Origin: JAFGDI01 sp963662515
GTDB lineage: Bacteria; Planctomycetota; Phycisphaerae; Sedimentisphaerales; SM23-30
Assembly: GCA_963662515.1 (NCBI GenBank)
Contig: OY759675.1
Coordinates: 2,480,001-2,544,000, forward strand
Reading direction: 5' to 3'
DNA: 64,000 bases
Shown: positions 37,736-46,195 of the stretch, piece after piece
How the letters are laid out: each line of letters begins with the position of its first letter
How positions within the stretch are numbered: position 1 is the stretch's first letter
The notes under the pieces: generated by a model
Database searches by the model: none
What the model was told of the DNA's origin: nothing
Seen by the model: the letters and a program-made list of their open reading frames with translations, nothing else
Position numbers and translations under genes: made by a program

Positions 37736-37889
37736 TTTCTATACTCCTTACATTAATATCAGCACTCATCAAGAGATACTGAATATGAAACAGATCCGGC
37801 ATTATGGTCGGTATGCCGGACATTTTACATAAATCACCCATATAGCTACTTATACATGCCATACAGGGCAAAACGATAATATTATAGCA
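37736..37889 (-). promoter_or_regulatory. metK promoter and structured leader
   Basis: An extended -10 (TGCTATAAT; TATAAT at 37881-37886) lies about 140 nt before the TTG start. The leader contains a perfect 8-bp hairpin at 37795-37820 (TCCGGCAT, 10-nt loop, ATGCCGGA) and a second imperfect hairpin nearer the gene (CAGTATCTC / GAGTGCTG, about 37759-37780). It does not match the SAM-I core that I know. A SAM-linked control element is inference. Confidence 0.4.
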
Positions 37890-37918
37890 AAATAAAACTA
37901 TTGCAAGCTAAAATATGA

Positions 37919-38209
37919 GTAACCGTTCACACGGTTACAGTAATAAGATATAAGATATAAGTTGTAAGTTGAGGTAATCCGAAATCCCGAACTCGCTTCG
38001 GGGCTCAGGTGTCGCTGCGCGACCTGTTTTGTGGCTTCGCAACAGTCTTGACTGAACATATTATTTACTCTTTACTGCCGCGAAGCCATAAACCAGCCAT
38101 CGGCCTCAAGGCCGATACCGGAACTTATCAACTTATATCTTATATCTTATTACTAAACAATTTATTACACAGTTAACTTTGCTATTTTATAAACACTGTG
38201 AACAGTTAC
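37919..38209. repeat. Nested palindromic intergenic element bounded by GTAACCGTTCAC ends
   Basis: Left end GTAACCGTTCAC at 37919-37930 (itself an 8-bp hairpin to 37938) and right end GTGAACAGTTAC at 38198-38209. Inside is a second inverted pair, 37939-37970 and 38122-38154 (agtaataagatataagat- type), enclosing smaller palindromes (CGAACTCGCTTCGG, GTCGCTGCGCGAC, TGGCTTCGC / GCGAAGCCA, GGCCTCAAGGCC). A similar element lies at 54230-54433. Another short palindrome (TTATAGTT GT AACTATAA) is at 38223-38240. Confidence 0.65.
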
Positions 38210-38445
38210 AAATATGATCGTTTTATAGTTGTAACTATAAGATATAAAATATATTGCAGGCCTGAGACAGTGACAAAGAACCTGTTCAAATCCCATTTTC
38301 TATATCATTTTTCTATGCTGCGGATATAAGCCCGCCCTGCCAGACCCGACACAGTTTATAAAACACTTGACAGTCGATTGTTCTGTTCTTATTATTTACG
38401 CTTGTTTAAAATATATAACTTACACCTACCTCAGGCGGATAAGCG

Positions 38446-39102
38446 ATGAAATTATCAATATTTACCGCAATTTTGCTATGTATTACCGGCATAACCTTCG
38501 GCTCTGGTACTATAAAAGATGGCTCAGCTCCCATACCAGCAGCATTTCCTGATGCTGATGTCTGGCAATTAGATATTGAGCTGCACGGTGACCCCAGCCA
38601 GATAACCCTTACCCTGCCGGGGGAAGAAAAAGCCCATCGGTTCTGGTACATGGTATATACTATTACCAACAACACCAGCACTGATATTGACTACTACCCC
38701 GTTGTTGAAGTGTTAACCAACACATTCAAACTGTATGAAGCCGGGAAAGTGCCCGTAAAACCTGTTTTTGAAGAGATCAAAAAGAGATACTCAGACAGCG
38801 TGCCTCTTCTGGAACGCGAATTGGTTGTCGCCGGAAAGATACTTCAGGGCATTGACAATGCCCGCGACTGCGTTTTGATCTTAGACGACTTCGACCCCAA
38901 TGCAACCTCTGTAAAGGTCTTCATTAAAGGGCTTTCAAATGAAACCGCCGTGGTTGAACAAGTTGATGAAAAAGATGAAAAAAATAATAAAAAGTACTTG
39001 CTTCAAAAGACTTTAATGCTAGAATATAGCGTTCCCGGTGACCAGTTTAATCAGGACAAAAAGGTTATGCTGTTCAACAGACGGGAATGGATAATGCGAT
39101 AA
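38446..39102 (+). CDS. Secreted protein of unknown function
   Basis: 218 residues. Signal peptide about 1-19 (MKLSIFTAILLCITGITFG). I do not recognise a domain. The mature part begins with a beta-rich segment (WQLDIELHGDPSQITLTLPG, then RFWYMVYTITNNTSTDIDYYP), suggesting an immunoglobulin-like fold, and ends with a charged linker (about 178-188) and KVMLFNRREWIMR. The pattern 'bipolar sentence about fundamental relation between components' is absent, so no enzymatic role is visible. It precedes rpmA by 60 bp on the same strand. Confidence 0.65.
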   Translation: MKLSIFTAILLCITGITFGSGTIKDGSAPIPAAFPDADVWQLDIELHGDPSQITLTLPGEEKAHRFWYMVYTITNNTSTDIDYYPVVEVLTNTFKLYEAGKVPVKPVFEEIKKRYSDSVPLLERELVVAGKILQGIDNARDCVLILDDFDPNATSVKVFIKGLSNETAVVEQVDEKDEKNNKKYLLQKTLMLEYSVPGDQFNQDKKVMLFNRREWIMR

Positions 39103-39162
39103 TTGCATTAAATTGTTATTAAATAACGAGTTATAAAGATATTTAGTTAAGGCGAGAAAAAA

Positions 39163-39402
39163 ATGGCTCATAAAAAAGGACAAGGTTCAACACGCAACGG
39201 TCGTGACAGTAATCCACAGTATCGCGGTATTAAGGCTTCTGGTGGTCAGGCAGTGACCATTGGTTGTATTCTGGTAAGACAGGTTGGCGAAACTTACAAA
39301 CCAGGTAAAAATGTTGGCCGCGGTCGTGACTACACTCTTTTTGCCATGAAAGATGGTCAGGTTTCATTCAAGGGTAAAACCGTAAGCGTTATCCCTTCCT
39401 GA
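39163..39402 (+). CDS. rpmA: 50S ribosomal protein L27
   Basis: 79 residues. MAHKKGQGSTRNGRDSNPQY and the GGQAVTIGCILVRQ...YKPGKNVGRGRDYTLFA pattern are diagnostic of L27, which lies near the peptidyl-transferase centre. It starts directly with MAHKKG, so no N-terminal cleavage extension as in Firmicutes. Usually found beside rplU (L21); here rplU is absent from the immediate neighbourhood. A strong terminator follows 26 bp after the stop. Confidence 0.96.
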   Translation: MAHKKGQGSTRNGRDSNPQYRGIKASGGQAVTIGCILVRQVGETYKPGKNVGRGRDYTLFAMKDGQVSFKGKTVSVIPS

Positions 39403-39427
39403 ATCTGATATGATAATCAAAAGAACT

Positions 39428-39458
39428 AAAGCCGTACCATAAGTACGGCTTTTTTTTT
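39428..39458 (+). terminator. rpmA terminator
   Basis: Stem AAAGCCGTAC, loop CATAA, GTACGGCTTT, then continuous T to 39458. Confidence 0.92.
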
Positions 39459-39542
39459 GCACATCCCCCGTTGCATTAAATTATCCCGTTTTTTTATAAG
39501 TTCGCTTTAATTCAGCCTGAAAAATGGCTATAATTCTTCACT

Positions 39543-40607
39543 ATGAATAAAGATGAAATAATTTGCTGGCTGAGAGAGAATAATCCTGAAAAACTCCAAA
39601 GCCTTTGGCAGCAAGCTGATCAGGTTCGAAGAGAAACCGTTGGTAATGCAGTGCATCTTCGCGGACTCATCGAGGCCTCGAATATTTGCGTGCGTCAATG
39701 TCGCTATTGCGGGATAAATGCCGATCAAGGCCAGAAAGTTCAACGATACCGCATGGATTTGCCGGAAATGAAGCATTGCGCTCAACTGGCGGTAGAGTTC
39801 GGTTATGGCAGTATCGTGGTACAGGCTGGTGAAGACTATGGACTTACTACCGATTTCATCTCAGATTTTATCAGATGGGTAAAAGACAATACTCCTCTGG
39901 CGATCACCCTGAGCCTGGGAGAACGACCGGAAAGTGATTTTCGCACCTGGAAACAAGCTGGTGCGGATCGATATTTGTTAAGATTTGAAACCTCTGACCG
40001 GCAATTGTATGATAATATACATCCACCAGTTAAGGGACAATTGCACTCTGATCGCTTTGAAATATTACGACAGTTGAAATCGATCGGCTACGAGACTGGA
40101 AGCGGCGTAATGATCGGTATTCCCGGCCAGAGTTACGATATACTGGCCAATGACCTGCTGGCTTTCAAAGAACTTGACCTGCACATGATTGGCATAGGGC
40201 CATACATACCCCACCCGGAGACTTCACTGGGCCAGGGACAGGACATTATTACCCTGCCCCCTGACCAGCAGGTACCCAACGACCAGCAAACAGTATGTAC
40301 CGCCCTGACATTAACCAGATTATTATGCCCGGCAACAAATCTGCCCAGTACTACAGCCCTCTCAACCCTGTCAGATAAAGGACGCGAGCAAGGTCTGAAC
40401 TGCGGCGGCAATGTTATAATGCCAAACCTTACACCACTGACCTATCGTCGTCTTTATGAGATTTACCCGGCGAAATCGTGCATTAAAGAAGATATAACCG
40501 AATTTCACAATCAGATAAAAGCCAGAATTGAAGCGATCGGCAGAACCGTCGGTAAAGGACGCGGAGATTCAGTTAAATTCTTACAGTCAAAACAACAAAA
40601 GCCCTGA
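39543..40607 (+). CDS. hydE: [FeFe]-hydrogenase maturation radical SAM protein HydE
   Basis: 354 residues. Radical SAM cluster C49-x3-C53-x2-C56 (CVRQCRYCG) after LRGLIEASN, as in HydE (LRG-[IL]-IE-F-S-N...). Further HydE/BioB-like features: VVQAGED, LRFETSDRQLYDNIHPP, GSGVMIGIPGQ, and a C-terminal NVIMPNLTP. HydE helps make the 2Fe subcluster of [FeFe]-hydrogenase, so the organism probably makes or uses H2 anaerobically. hydF and hydG are not in the window. PylB (methylornithine synthase) is a related alternative but no other pyl gene is near. The start has no Shine-Dalgarno and a TATAAT lies 9 nt before it. Confidence 0.82.
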   Translation: MNKDEIICWLRENNPEKLQSLWQQADQVRRETVGNAVHLRGLIEASNICVRQCRYCGINADQGQKVQRYRMDLPEMKHCAQLAVEFGYGSIVVQAGEDYGLTTDFISDFIRWVKDNTPLAITLSLGERPESDFRTWKQAGADRYLLRFETSDRQLYDNIHPPVKGQLHSDRFEILRQLKSIGYETGSGVMIGIPGQSYDILANDLLAFKELDLHMIGIGPYIPHPETSLGQGQDIITLPPDQQVPNDQQTVCTALTLTRLLCPATNLPSTTALSTLSDKGREQGLNCGGNVIMPNLTPLTYRRLYEIYPAKSCIKEDITEFHNQIKARIEAIGRTVGKGRGDSVKFLQSKQQKP

Positions 40608-40632
40608 AGGCTTAACATCAGATTATTATTTT

Positions 40633-41076
40633 ATGGCACATTGCGACGATTCATTAAAGCTCATCGGTAAAAAGATCAGCGAATATACTAAAGCCAACAA
40701 AGGCGTGTATCCACCGACACTCGAAACTCTGGTCGAGTTGAAAAAGATCACTGTCTGGGAACTGGTATGCCCGGTAAGCCCCTTCCCGGTCGGCCAATGC
40801 AGTTATATATATCGCGGTAATGACCTTTATACAGGTGTGCCGCCTGAGCTTATTGTAGCCTACGATAAAGTAACCGGACATAAAGGCCGCCGAAATGTCC
40901 TTTATGCCAGCGGAAAAGTTTCACGACAGCCTGAAGATGTCTTTGACAAACTCATCGAAAGAGATAATGAATACCGAAAAATGATCGGATTGCCGGAAAA
41001 AATCAAAGAAGAAGTGCGACTCGAAGATGTTAAACACCTGCACCCTATGGACGACCTGGCAGCAATGGAAGATTGA
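40633..41076 (+). CDS. Small H-X9-DG-like domain protein
   Basis: About 147 residues from ATG at 40633; the open frame extends upstream into hydE, and the start is not fixed by a strong ribosome site. The sequence (KKISEYTKANKGVYPPTLETLVE..., CPVSPFPVGQCSYIYRG, ...HKGRRNVLYASGKVSRQ) resembles the C-terminal H-X9-DG-type module of planctomycete prepilin-like (DUF1559) proteins, where His precedes N-V-L-[FY]-x-[DS]-G by a few residues. It lacks a prepilin leader and any signal peptide, so it should stay in the cytoplasm. Function unknown; 25 bp after hydE. Confidence 0.55.
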   Translation: MAHCDDSLKLIGKKISEYTKANKGVYPPTLETLVELKKITVWELVCPVSPFPVGQCSYIYRGNDLYTGVPPELIVAYDKVTGHKGRRNVLYASGKVSRQPEDVFDKLIERDNEYRKMIGLPEKIKEEVRLEDVKHLHPMDDLAAMED

Positions 41077-41098
41077 TAATTCAGAGCTTAGTTAATAC

Positions 41099-41126
41099 TT
41101 GACTTTATTATTGTCTTAAAGATAAT
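41099..41126 (+). promoter_or_regulatory. Probable smpB promoter
   Basis: TTGACT (41099-41104), 16 nt, GATAAT (41121-41126), about 60 nt before the smpB ATG. Confidence 0.5.
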
Positions 41127-41185
41127 GCCATAAGTCACAGGTATTTGAACAAACATCTTTACACACAGGGTATAAGATCAGAATA

Positions 41186-41674
41186 ATGAGTAAAAAAGAT
41201 AAAAAAACAGATAATCAACAAAAATTTAATCCTGTGATCCGTAATAAAAAGGCTGGCTTTAATTACATTCTTCTGGATAAATTTGAAGCTGGCATAATTC
41301 TTGAAGGCACGGAAGTTAAAAGCCTGCGTATGGGTCGCGCTACCCTGGACGATTCCTATTGCCGGATCAAAGATGGTCAATTACAAATGATCGGCTGTAA
41401 CATTTCTGTCTATGAGTATGGCAATATCTGCAATCATGAACCTCTGCGTGTCCGGCAGTTACTTGTCCATAAACAGGAATTACTGAAATTTGAGATAAAG
41501 CTTAATCAGAAGGGCTTTACACTGGTTCCAACAAAAATCTATTTCAGCTCTCGTGGTTATGCCAAAGTTGAGATCGCCCTGGCTCAAGGTAAGACTCTGG
41601 CCGACAAGAGAAGTAAAATGAAGGAACAGCAGGTTAAAATGGACATTAAGAGAGCCATGAGTAAATACCGGTAA
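41186..41674 (+). CDS. smpB: SsrA-binding protein SmpB
   Basis: 162 residues. Core motifs: RNKKAGFNYILLDKFEAGIILEGTEVKSLR split as RNKKAGFNY and GIILEGTEVKSLR, then DSYCRIKDGQL, and the C-terminal basic tail ADKRSKMKEQQVKMDIKRAM that inserts in the mRNA channel. SmpB delivers tmRNA to stalled ribosomes. It has a slightly longer Lys-rich N-terminus than average. The tmRNA gene (ssrA) is not seen nearby. Confidence 0.95.
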   Translation: MSKKDKKTDNQQKFNPVIRNKKAGFNYILLDKFEAGIILEGTEVKSLRMGRATLDDSYCRIKDGQLQMIGCNISVYEYGNICNHEPLRVRQLLVHKQELLKFEIKLNQKGFTLVPTKIYFSSRGYAKVEIALAQGKTLADKRSKMKEQQVKMDIKRAMSKYR

Positions 41675-41765
41675 AAGGTTAAAAAAAGTTAAATATCTAA
41701 CGGTTATAAAAGACGATCACTCCGATCCAGTTGTTTATGCCTTAAATCAAAAAGGACAGGTTATT

Positions 41766-43898
41766 ATGAAGACATATTCCCTGCTATTAATGCTTTCACT
41801 ATGCAGTACTGCTGGTGCTGTTAACACCCTGTTTTCAGAGCACAGTACCGAAAAGGAATTCAAAGAGGGTGTTGCCGAAAATATCCTCATTAACAGTCAG
41901 GGAATATTGAGCCTGGCCCCTGAAACTCACATTGTTACCATTGAGCAGGAAAATCCCTGGGTAATAAATGACCTCGTTGCTGATTCACAAGGCAATCTCT
42001 ATGCAGCCAGTAGCGGTGAAGGCAAAATTTATCAACTTAAAGATGATAATACCTTAGAAAGCATATTCTGCCAGGATGATATATCACATGTATTTGCTCT
42101 GGCCGTAACCAGTAATGATGCCCTGCTGGCAGGAACAGGTGGTAATAAAGGTGAATTATATCTGATCGAAAAAGACAAGTTCAGTAAAATATGGACCTCT
42201 GACAAGGTAAGCTACATCTGGGATATTATCATCAGCGCTACCGGCAGGGTCTATCTGGCAACAGGACCAGAAGGTATAATATATGCAACCGACTCGGAAG
42301 GCAAAGCCACACAAGAGTTATTTGATTCACCCGTAAGCAATATACTCAGCCTGGCATTGAGCAAAGATGGTATGCTTTACGCGGGAACTGACTCAGCCGG
42401 CCTGGTCTATAAAATTGACCTGGCCACCAATGCTGTCACTGTGGCATACGACACCGGTAAAGAAGAAGTCAGCAGCCTGGCAATAGACCAGACTGGAAAT
42501 ATCTATATTGCCACCGCTGGCAGTGCTGCGGCAAGACCTGGTGCTAAATTGATATTATCTGAAAATAACCCACCGCAATCTACACCCGAAACTGGTTCAG
42601 ATGAGCAAAACTCCATGACCGCTGATGCAAAAATAGAAAATACATCACCGGCAACCACTGCCCGTATTCGCAAGCCTCAGCCTTCACAACCTGATGATAA
42701 CAATAACATGGTTGTCAAACTTGTCCCTGAAGGTTTCGTAGAAAAGATATTCAGCGGACCGGTTGTTATCCACGACCTGGCCCTGGATGAGTCAGCCAAT
42801 AAACTATACATTGCCACCGGTATCGAAGGTAAGCTCCTGACATTAGATCTGTCTGACAACAGCTCAGCAGAGCTTTATGACAGCCAGAGCAGTCAGATAT
42901 CATCATTATTACTCGCCAACAATCGTATCTACGCCGGCTGTGCCAATGCGGCTGCTCTGACCATCATAGAAAACACTCCGGCAAATGAAGGATACTTTAT
43001 CTCTGAGCCCTTTGACGCCGGCGGGCCTTCTGCCTGGGGAAAACTATATCTCGAAGGAGATAATATTGCCGATAACATTTCTATCTTCCTCCGTAGCGGC
43101 AATACCGCCGATCCGGAAAATGGCGGATGGAGCCAATGGCAAAAAGGAAAACTCGAAGGAAAATGCATAAGCAGTAATATACCTACCGGCAGATTTTTAC
43201 AATATAAACTGGAATTGAAAAACAGCAACACTGATCAAGTCTGCAAGATTTCAGAAGTTAAAGCATCATACAGTATTGCCAACCAGAAACCAGTTATTAC
43301 TGATCTTGACATAGAAAGGCCTGAACCAAAGCCGGAAATGCCAATATCTGAACTTAAAAAAATTGCGATCCGCTGGCAGGCAGTTGACATAAATCAGGAT
43401 AAATTAACAGCGGATCTTTTAATTAAAAGCCGTGGCTCAGAAAATTGGATCAAAATAGCCAAAGAACTGACTGTTAATCAATACATTTGGGATACAGCTC
43501 TGGCACCAGATGGACTCTATGCCATAAAAATTATTGTGTCAGATCAGCTGGATAATCCGGCAGGCAGCGAAATGACTGCTCAAAAGATCAGCCAAAACAT
43601 ATTGGTTGACAATACCGCCCCGGAAATTAGCGAGTTAACTTTAACCGCTAATGACAGCAAATGCCATGTACTGGTAAACGCTGTTGATGCAATTAGCGTA
43701 ATTGCCAAAGTAGAATACAGCCTTGATTCTTCACCTGTTTTCCGCAGTGCCCTTTGTACAGATGGCCTGTCAGACAGCAATCAAGAACAATATGAATTTA
43801 CCCTTGAACCAGAAGAGAGCGGTTCCCACATAGTAACCATTAAAATAACTGATATTGCAGGTAACAGTAAAATGCTAACAAAGGAGTTCAGGAATTAA
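41766..43898 (+). CDS. Secreted beta-propeller protein with C-terminal Ig-like domain
   Basis: 710 residues. Signal peptide about 1-18. Residues about 55-400 are repeated blades of the type D-x-x-G-N-[IL]-Y-[AV]-A (LVADSQGNLYAASSGEGKIYQL, LALSKDGMLYAGTDSAGLVYKI, LAIDQTGNIYIATAG), as in NHL/SMP-30-type propellers, broken by a low-complexity linker (about 268-312). The C-terminal part (about 500-710) carries Fn3/Ig-like strands (YALKIIVSDQLDNPAGSEM-like, VDNTAPEISELTL, HIVTIKITDIAGN). No catalytic residues seen. AGGACAGG precedes the start. Probable surface or periplasmic binding protein. Confidence 0.7.
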   Translation: MKTYSLLLMLSLCSTAGAVNTLFSEHSTEKEFKEGVAENILINSQGILSLAPETHIVTIEQENPWVINDLVADSQGNLYAASSGEGKIYQLKDDNTLESIFCQDDISHVFALAVTSNDALLAGTGGNKGELYLIEKDKFSKIWTSDKVSYIWDIIISATGRVYLATGPEGIIYATDSEGKATQELFDSPVSNILSLALSKDGMLYAGTDSAGLVYKIDLATNAVTVAYDTGKEEVSSLAIDQTGNIYIATAGSAAARPGAKLILSENNPPQSTPETGSDEQNSMTADAKIENTSPATTARIRKPQPSQPDDNNNMVVKLVPEGFVEKIFSGPVVIHDLALDESANKLYIATGIEGKLLTLDLSDNSSAELYDSQSSQISSLLLANNRIYAGCANAAALTIIENTPANEGYFISEPFDAGGPSAWGKLYLEGDNIADNISIFLRSGNTADPENGGWSQWQKGKLEGKCISSNIPTGRFLQYKLELKNSNTDQVCKISEVKASYSIANQKPVITDLDIERPEPKPEMPISELKKIAIRWQAVDINQDKLTADLLIKSRGSENWIKIAKELTVNQYIWDTALAPDGLYAIKIIVSDQLDNPAGSEMTAQKISQNILVDNTAPEISELTLTANDSKCHVLVNAVDAISVIAKVEYSLDSSPVFRSALCTDGLSDSNQEQYEFTLEPEESGSHIVTIKITDIAGNSKMLTKEFRN

Positions 43899-43960
43899 TT
43901 ACATTTAATCTATTATATTAGATAAATGATTTATAAAACACATTACGAAAAGGATAAAAT

Positions 43961-44974
43961 ATGATAAAAAAAATAATAGTTACCACCTTATTGACAGCAC
44001 TGCCACAGTTTGCATTGGCTGACACAGTTCGCTTTGAAAATGGCGAAACCTTCACTGGAACACTGGTTTCTCTGGAAAACGGCAACCTGACTTTTGAATC
44101 AGTTAATGCCGGAAAAGTGACCGCAGCCTTCGATAATATTGTAGAATTACAACTGGACACCCCTGCTGCTGTTCAAGATAAAAATGGTAATATCATCACT
44201 CACACAGGAAAACTTTCAAACGGCATCTTTGTCACTGACGATAAAAACACCATCCTGGCAGATGACATCACTGCTATCAATCCGGCCCCGCCGGCCCTGC
44301 CCAAATTCTCGGGTAATATAACCGTAGGCTTATCAAGCAGCCGGGGAAATACCTACACAGAAAACGGTTCTATAAGCGTTGATCTGGCCTATGAAACAGA
44401 AAAAGGAATAACCAGTGGTGACATAACCTATGCCAGGGCTCGCAGCCGCCGAGATAGCGATGGCTCCAAATACACCACCGAAGAATATCTCACATCTGGC
44501 ATTAAGCATGAACAGGAAATTAACCCTAAAAATTATACCTTCATCGACGGTCGCTACAAAACCGACCATATAGCCAAGCTTGACCGCAGATTGATTGGAT
44601 CACTGGGTTTAGGTCATAGATTCATAAAAACAGATATCTTAAAGATCAACGGCGACCTGGGTATTTCGCAATTACAAGAGGTATATACCGATAATAAAAA
44701 AACAGATACAACAGACTCTCTTAGTGCCCGTCTGGCTTATAACCTGGACTGGGTAATCAGCGAAAAACTGGTATTCAAAAATAATCTGGAATATTATCCC
44801 AGCACTGAAGACATGTCTGATTATTACATGAGCGCCAAAGCTGAGTTGAAGTACAAATTCAACGGGAGTATTTATGGCAGCTTTAAGACCATTTTCGACT
44901 ATGACTCTGAACCGACTGATGGCAATAATACCACTGACATGAAATACATTGCCGGTCTGGGAGTAGATTTCTGA
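43961..44974 (+). CDS. DUF481 family outer-membrane beta-barrel protein
   Basis: 337 residues. Signal peptide about 1-20 (ends FALA). A short beta domain (about 24-100, VRFENGETFTGTLVSLENGNLTFES) resembles LSm-like stress domains and precedes the DUF481 barrel: alternating strands such as SGNITVGLSSSRGNTYTEN, YTFIDGRYKTDHIAKLDRR, GLGHRFIKTD, ending on aromatic F (GLGVDF), the usual terminus of an outer-membrane barrel. DUF481 includes the salt-induced YdiY. Followed 30 bp later by a terminator. It is 62 bp after the propeller gene, probably cotranscribed. Confidence 0.78.
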   Translation: MIKKIIVTTLLTALPQFALADTVRFENGETFTGTLVSLENGNLTFESVNAGKVTAAFDNIVELQLDTPAAVQDKNGNIITHTGKLSNGIFVTDDKNTILADDITAINPAPPALPKFSGNITVGLSSSRGNTYTENGSISVDLAYETEKGITSGDITYARARSRRDSDGSKYTTEEYLTSGIKHEQEINPKNYTFIDGRYKTDHIAKLDRRLIGSLGLGHRFIKTDILKINGDLGISQLQEVYTDNKKTDTTDSLSARLAYNLDWVISEKLVFKNNLEYYPSTEDMSDYYMSAKAELKYKFNGSIYGSFKTIFDYDSEPTDGNNTTDMKYIAGLGVDF

Positions 44975-45003
44975 TAAAAATCAGGAAAAGTATATAAAAT
45001 TAT

Positions 45004-45040
45004 AACGGCTGGCAAAACTAATATTGCCGGCCGTTTTGCT
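45004..45040 (+). terminator. Terminator after the DUF481 gene
   Basis: AACGGC-T-GGCAA, loop, TTGCC-G-GCCGTT, followed by TTGCTTTC. Confidence 0.7.
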
Positions 45041-45244
45041 TTCATGACTCTAAACTCGCATAATAAAAGTAGTATAAATATACTTGCGAAAATCAACCGG
45101 ATAACTAATATAAGGGCTTTACAGTGCTTACTTAGTCAACAACCATCATTTGTTTTTCATTATATCTGAATAGAAATATTGAGCAAGTCAGATGAGCTTT
45201 GTAACCCAACGACATCCTGCCGTCAGCAGGGAAAAAGTGAATTT

Positions 45245-46195
45245 ATGCAAGCAACAATAAAAATCGGAACCCGTTCAAGCCCTCTGGCACTATGGCAAAC
45301 AAACCATGTTGTTTCAAAACTCAAAGACTTATTCCCACAACTGAACTGCCAGGTAATAACCATAAAAACTACTGGCGATAAAATACTCGACCAGTCACTC
45401 AGTAAAATAGGCAGCAAGGGGCTCTTCACCCGGGAAATTGAAGAGCAGCTTTATGATGGCAGGATCGATCTGGCTGTTCACAGCTTGAAAGACATGCCTA
45501 CCGAACTGCCAACTGGTCTGGAAATTGCCGCCATACCGCTGCGAGAAGATCCGGGTGATGTTCTTATATGCCGTTCATTAACTGACATAGCTGGCAATCC
45601 AGGTAATATGGGAACTATAGCAAACAATGCCATTCAAGCATTAATGAGCTTTGAGCCCGGCTCAGAAATAATGACCGGCTCACTTCGCAGACAATGCCAG
45701 ATACTGGCCCTGAGACCCGATCTGAGAACCAAAGAGGTCAGAGGCAACATTGGTACTCGTTTGCAAAAATATCAAGACTCAGGGGCATCTGGGATCATCC
45801 TGGCTGCAGCCGGCCTTAAAAGGCTTGGCATATATAATGACAACTGCCTGAGCCTGCCCCCCCGAGAGTTCCTCCCTGCCTGTGGTCAGGGGGCTCTGGC
45901 AATTGAGATTCGCAGGAACGACAATAAGATTGGATCTATTGTAAAACTACTTAATCATCGCCCGACTGAGCTCAGGGTTTTAGCTGAGAGAAGTTTTCTG
46001 GCAACAATGGGCGGAGGCTGCCAGGTCCCCATGGGGGCTTTCGCATGGCTGGAATCTGACATCTTACATATTCGGGCTATGAGTGGCGAATTAAATGGCC
46101 AAAATGTCAAATACGCTCAATGCAGCGGCCCTGATAGTGAGGCTGCACAGCTGGGCAGAGAAGTTGCACTTATAATTAAAGAAGGCAGAAAATGA
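45245..46195 (+). CDS. hemC: Porphobilinogen deaminase (hydroxymethylbilane synthase)
   Basis: 316 residues from ATG at 45245; the frame also opens at a TTG at 45179, but ATG 45245 gives the conserved MQATIKIGTRSSPLALWQT start. Motifs: ITIKTTGDKILD, GLFTREIE, DLAVHSLKDMPTELP, GSLRRQCQ, and GGGCQVPMGAFA with the Cys that carries the dipyrromethane cofactor. It assembles four porphobilinogens into hydroxymethylbilane for tetrapyrroles. Overlaps the aroDE fusion by 4 bp. A small hairpin (CCTGC CGTCA GCAGG) lies just upstream of the start. Confidence 0.95.
   Translation: MQATIKIGTRSSPLALWQTNHVVSKLKDLFPQLNCQVITIKTTGDKILDQSLSKIGSKGLFTREIEEQLYDGRIDLAVHSLKDMPTELPTGLEIAAIPLREDPGDVLICRSLTDIAGNPGNMGTIANNAIQALMSFEPGSEIMTGSLRRQCQILALRPDLRTKEVRGNIGTRLQKYQDSGASGIILAAAGLKRLGIYNDNCLSLPPREFLPACGQGALAIEIRRNDNKIGSIVKLLNHRPTELRVLAERSFLATMGGGCQVPMGAFAWLESDILHIRAMSGELNGQNVKYAQCSGPDSEAAQLGREVALIIKEGRK

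Noticed and set aside
37736..37880. SAM-I riboswitch in the metK leader
   Set aside because: The conserved core (GAGG-type internal loop and paired GGCCC region) is not found; kept only as an unassigned structured leader.
39543..40607. PylB (methylornithine synthase) instead of HydE
   Set aside because: No other pyrrolysine genes nearby; LRG-I-E start and the FETSD motif fit HydE better, though not conclusively.
45113..45244. Cobalamin or other riboswitch upstream of hemC
   Set aside because: Only a small 5-bp hairpin is visible; no known riboswitch core found.
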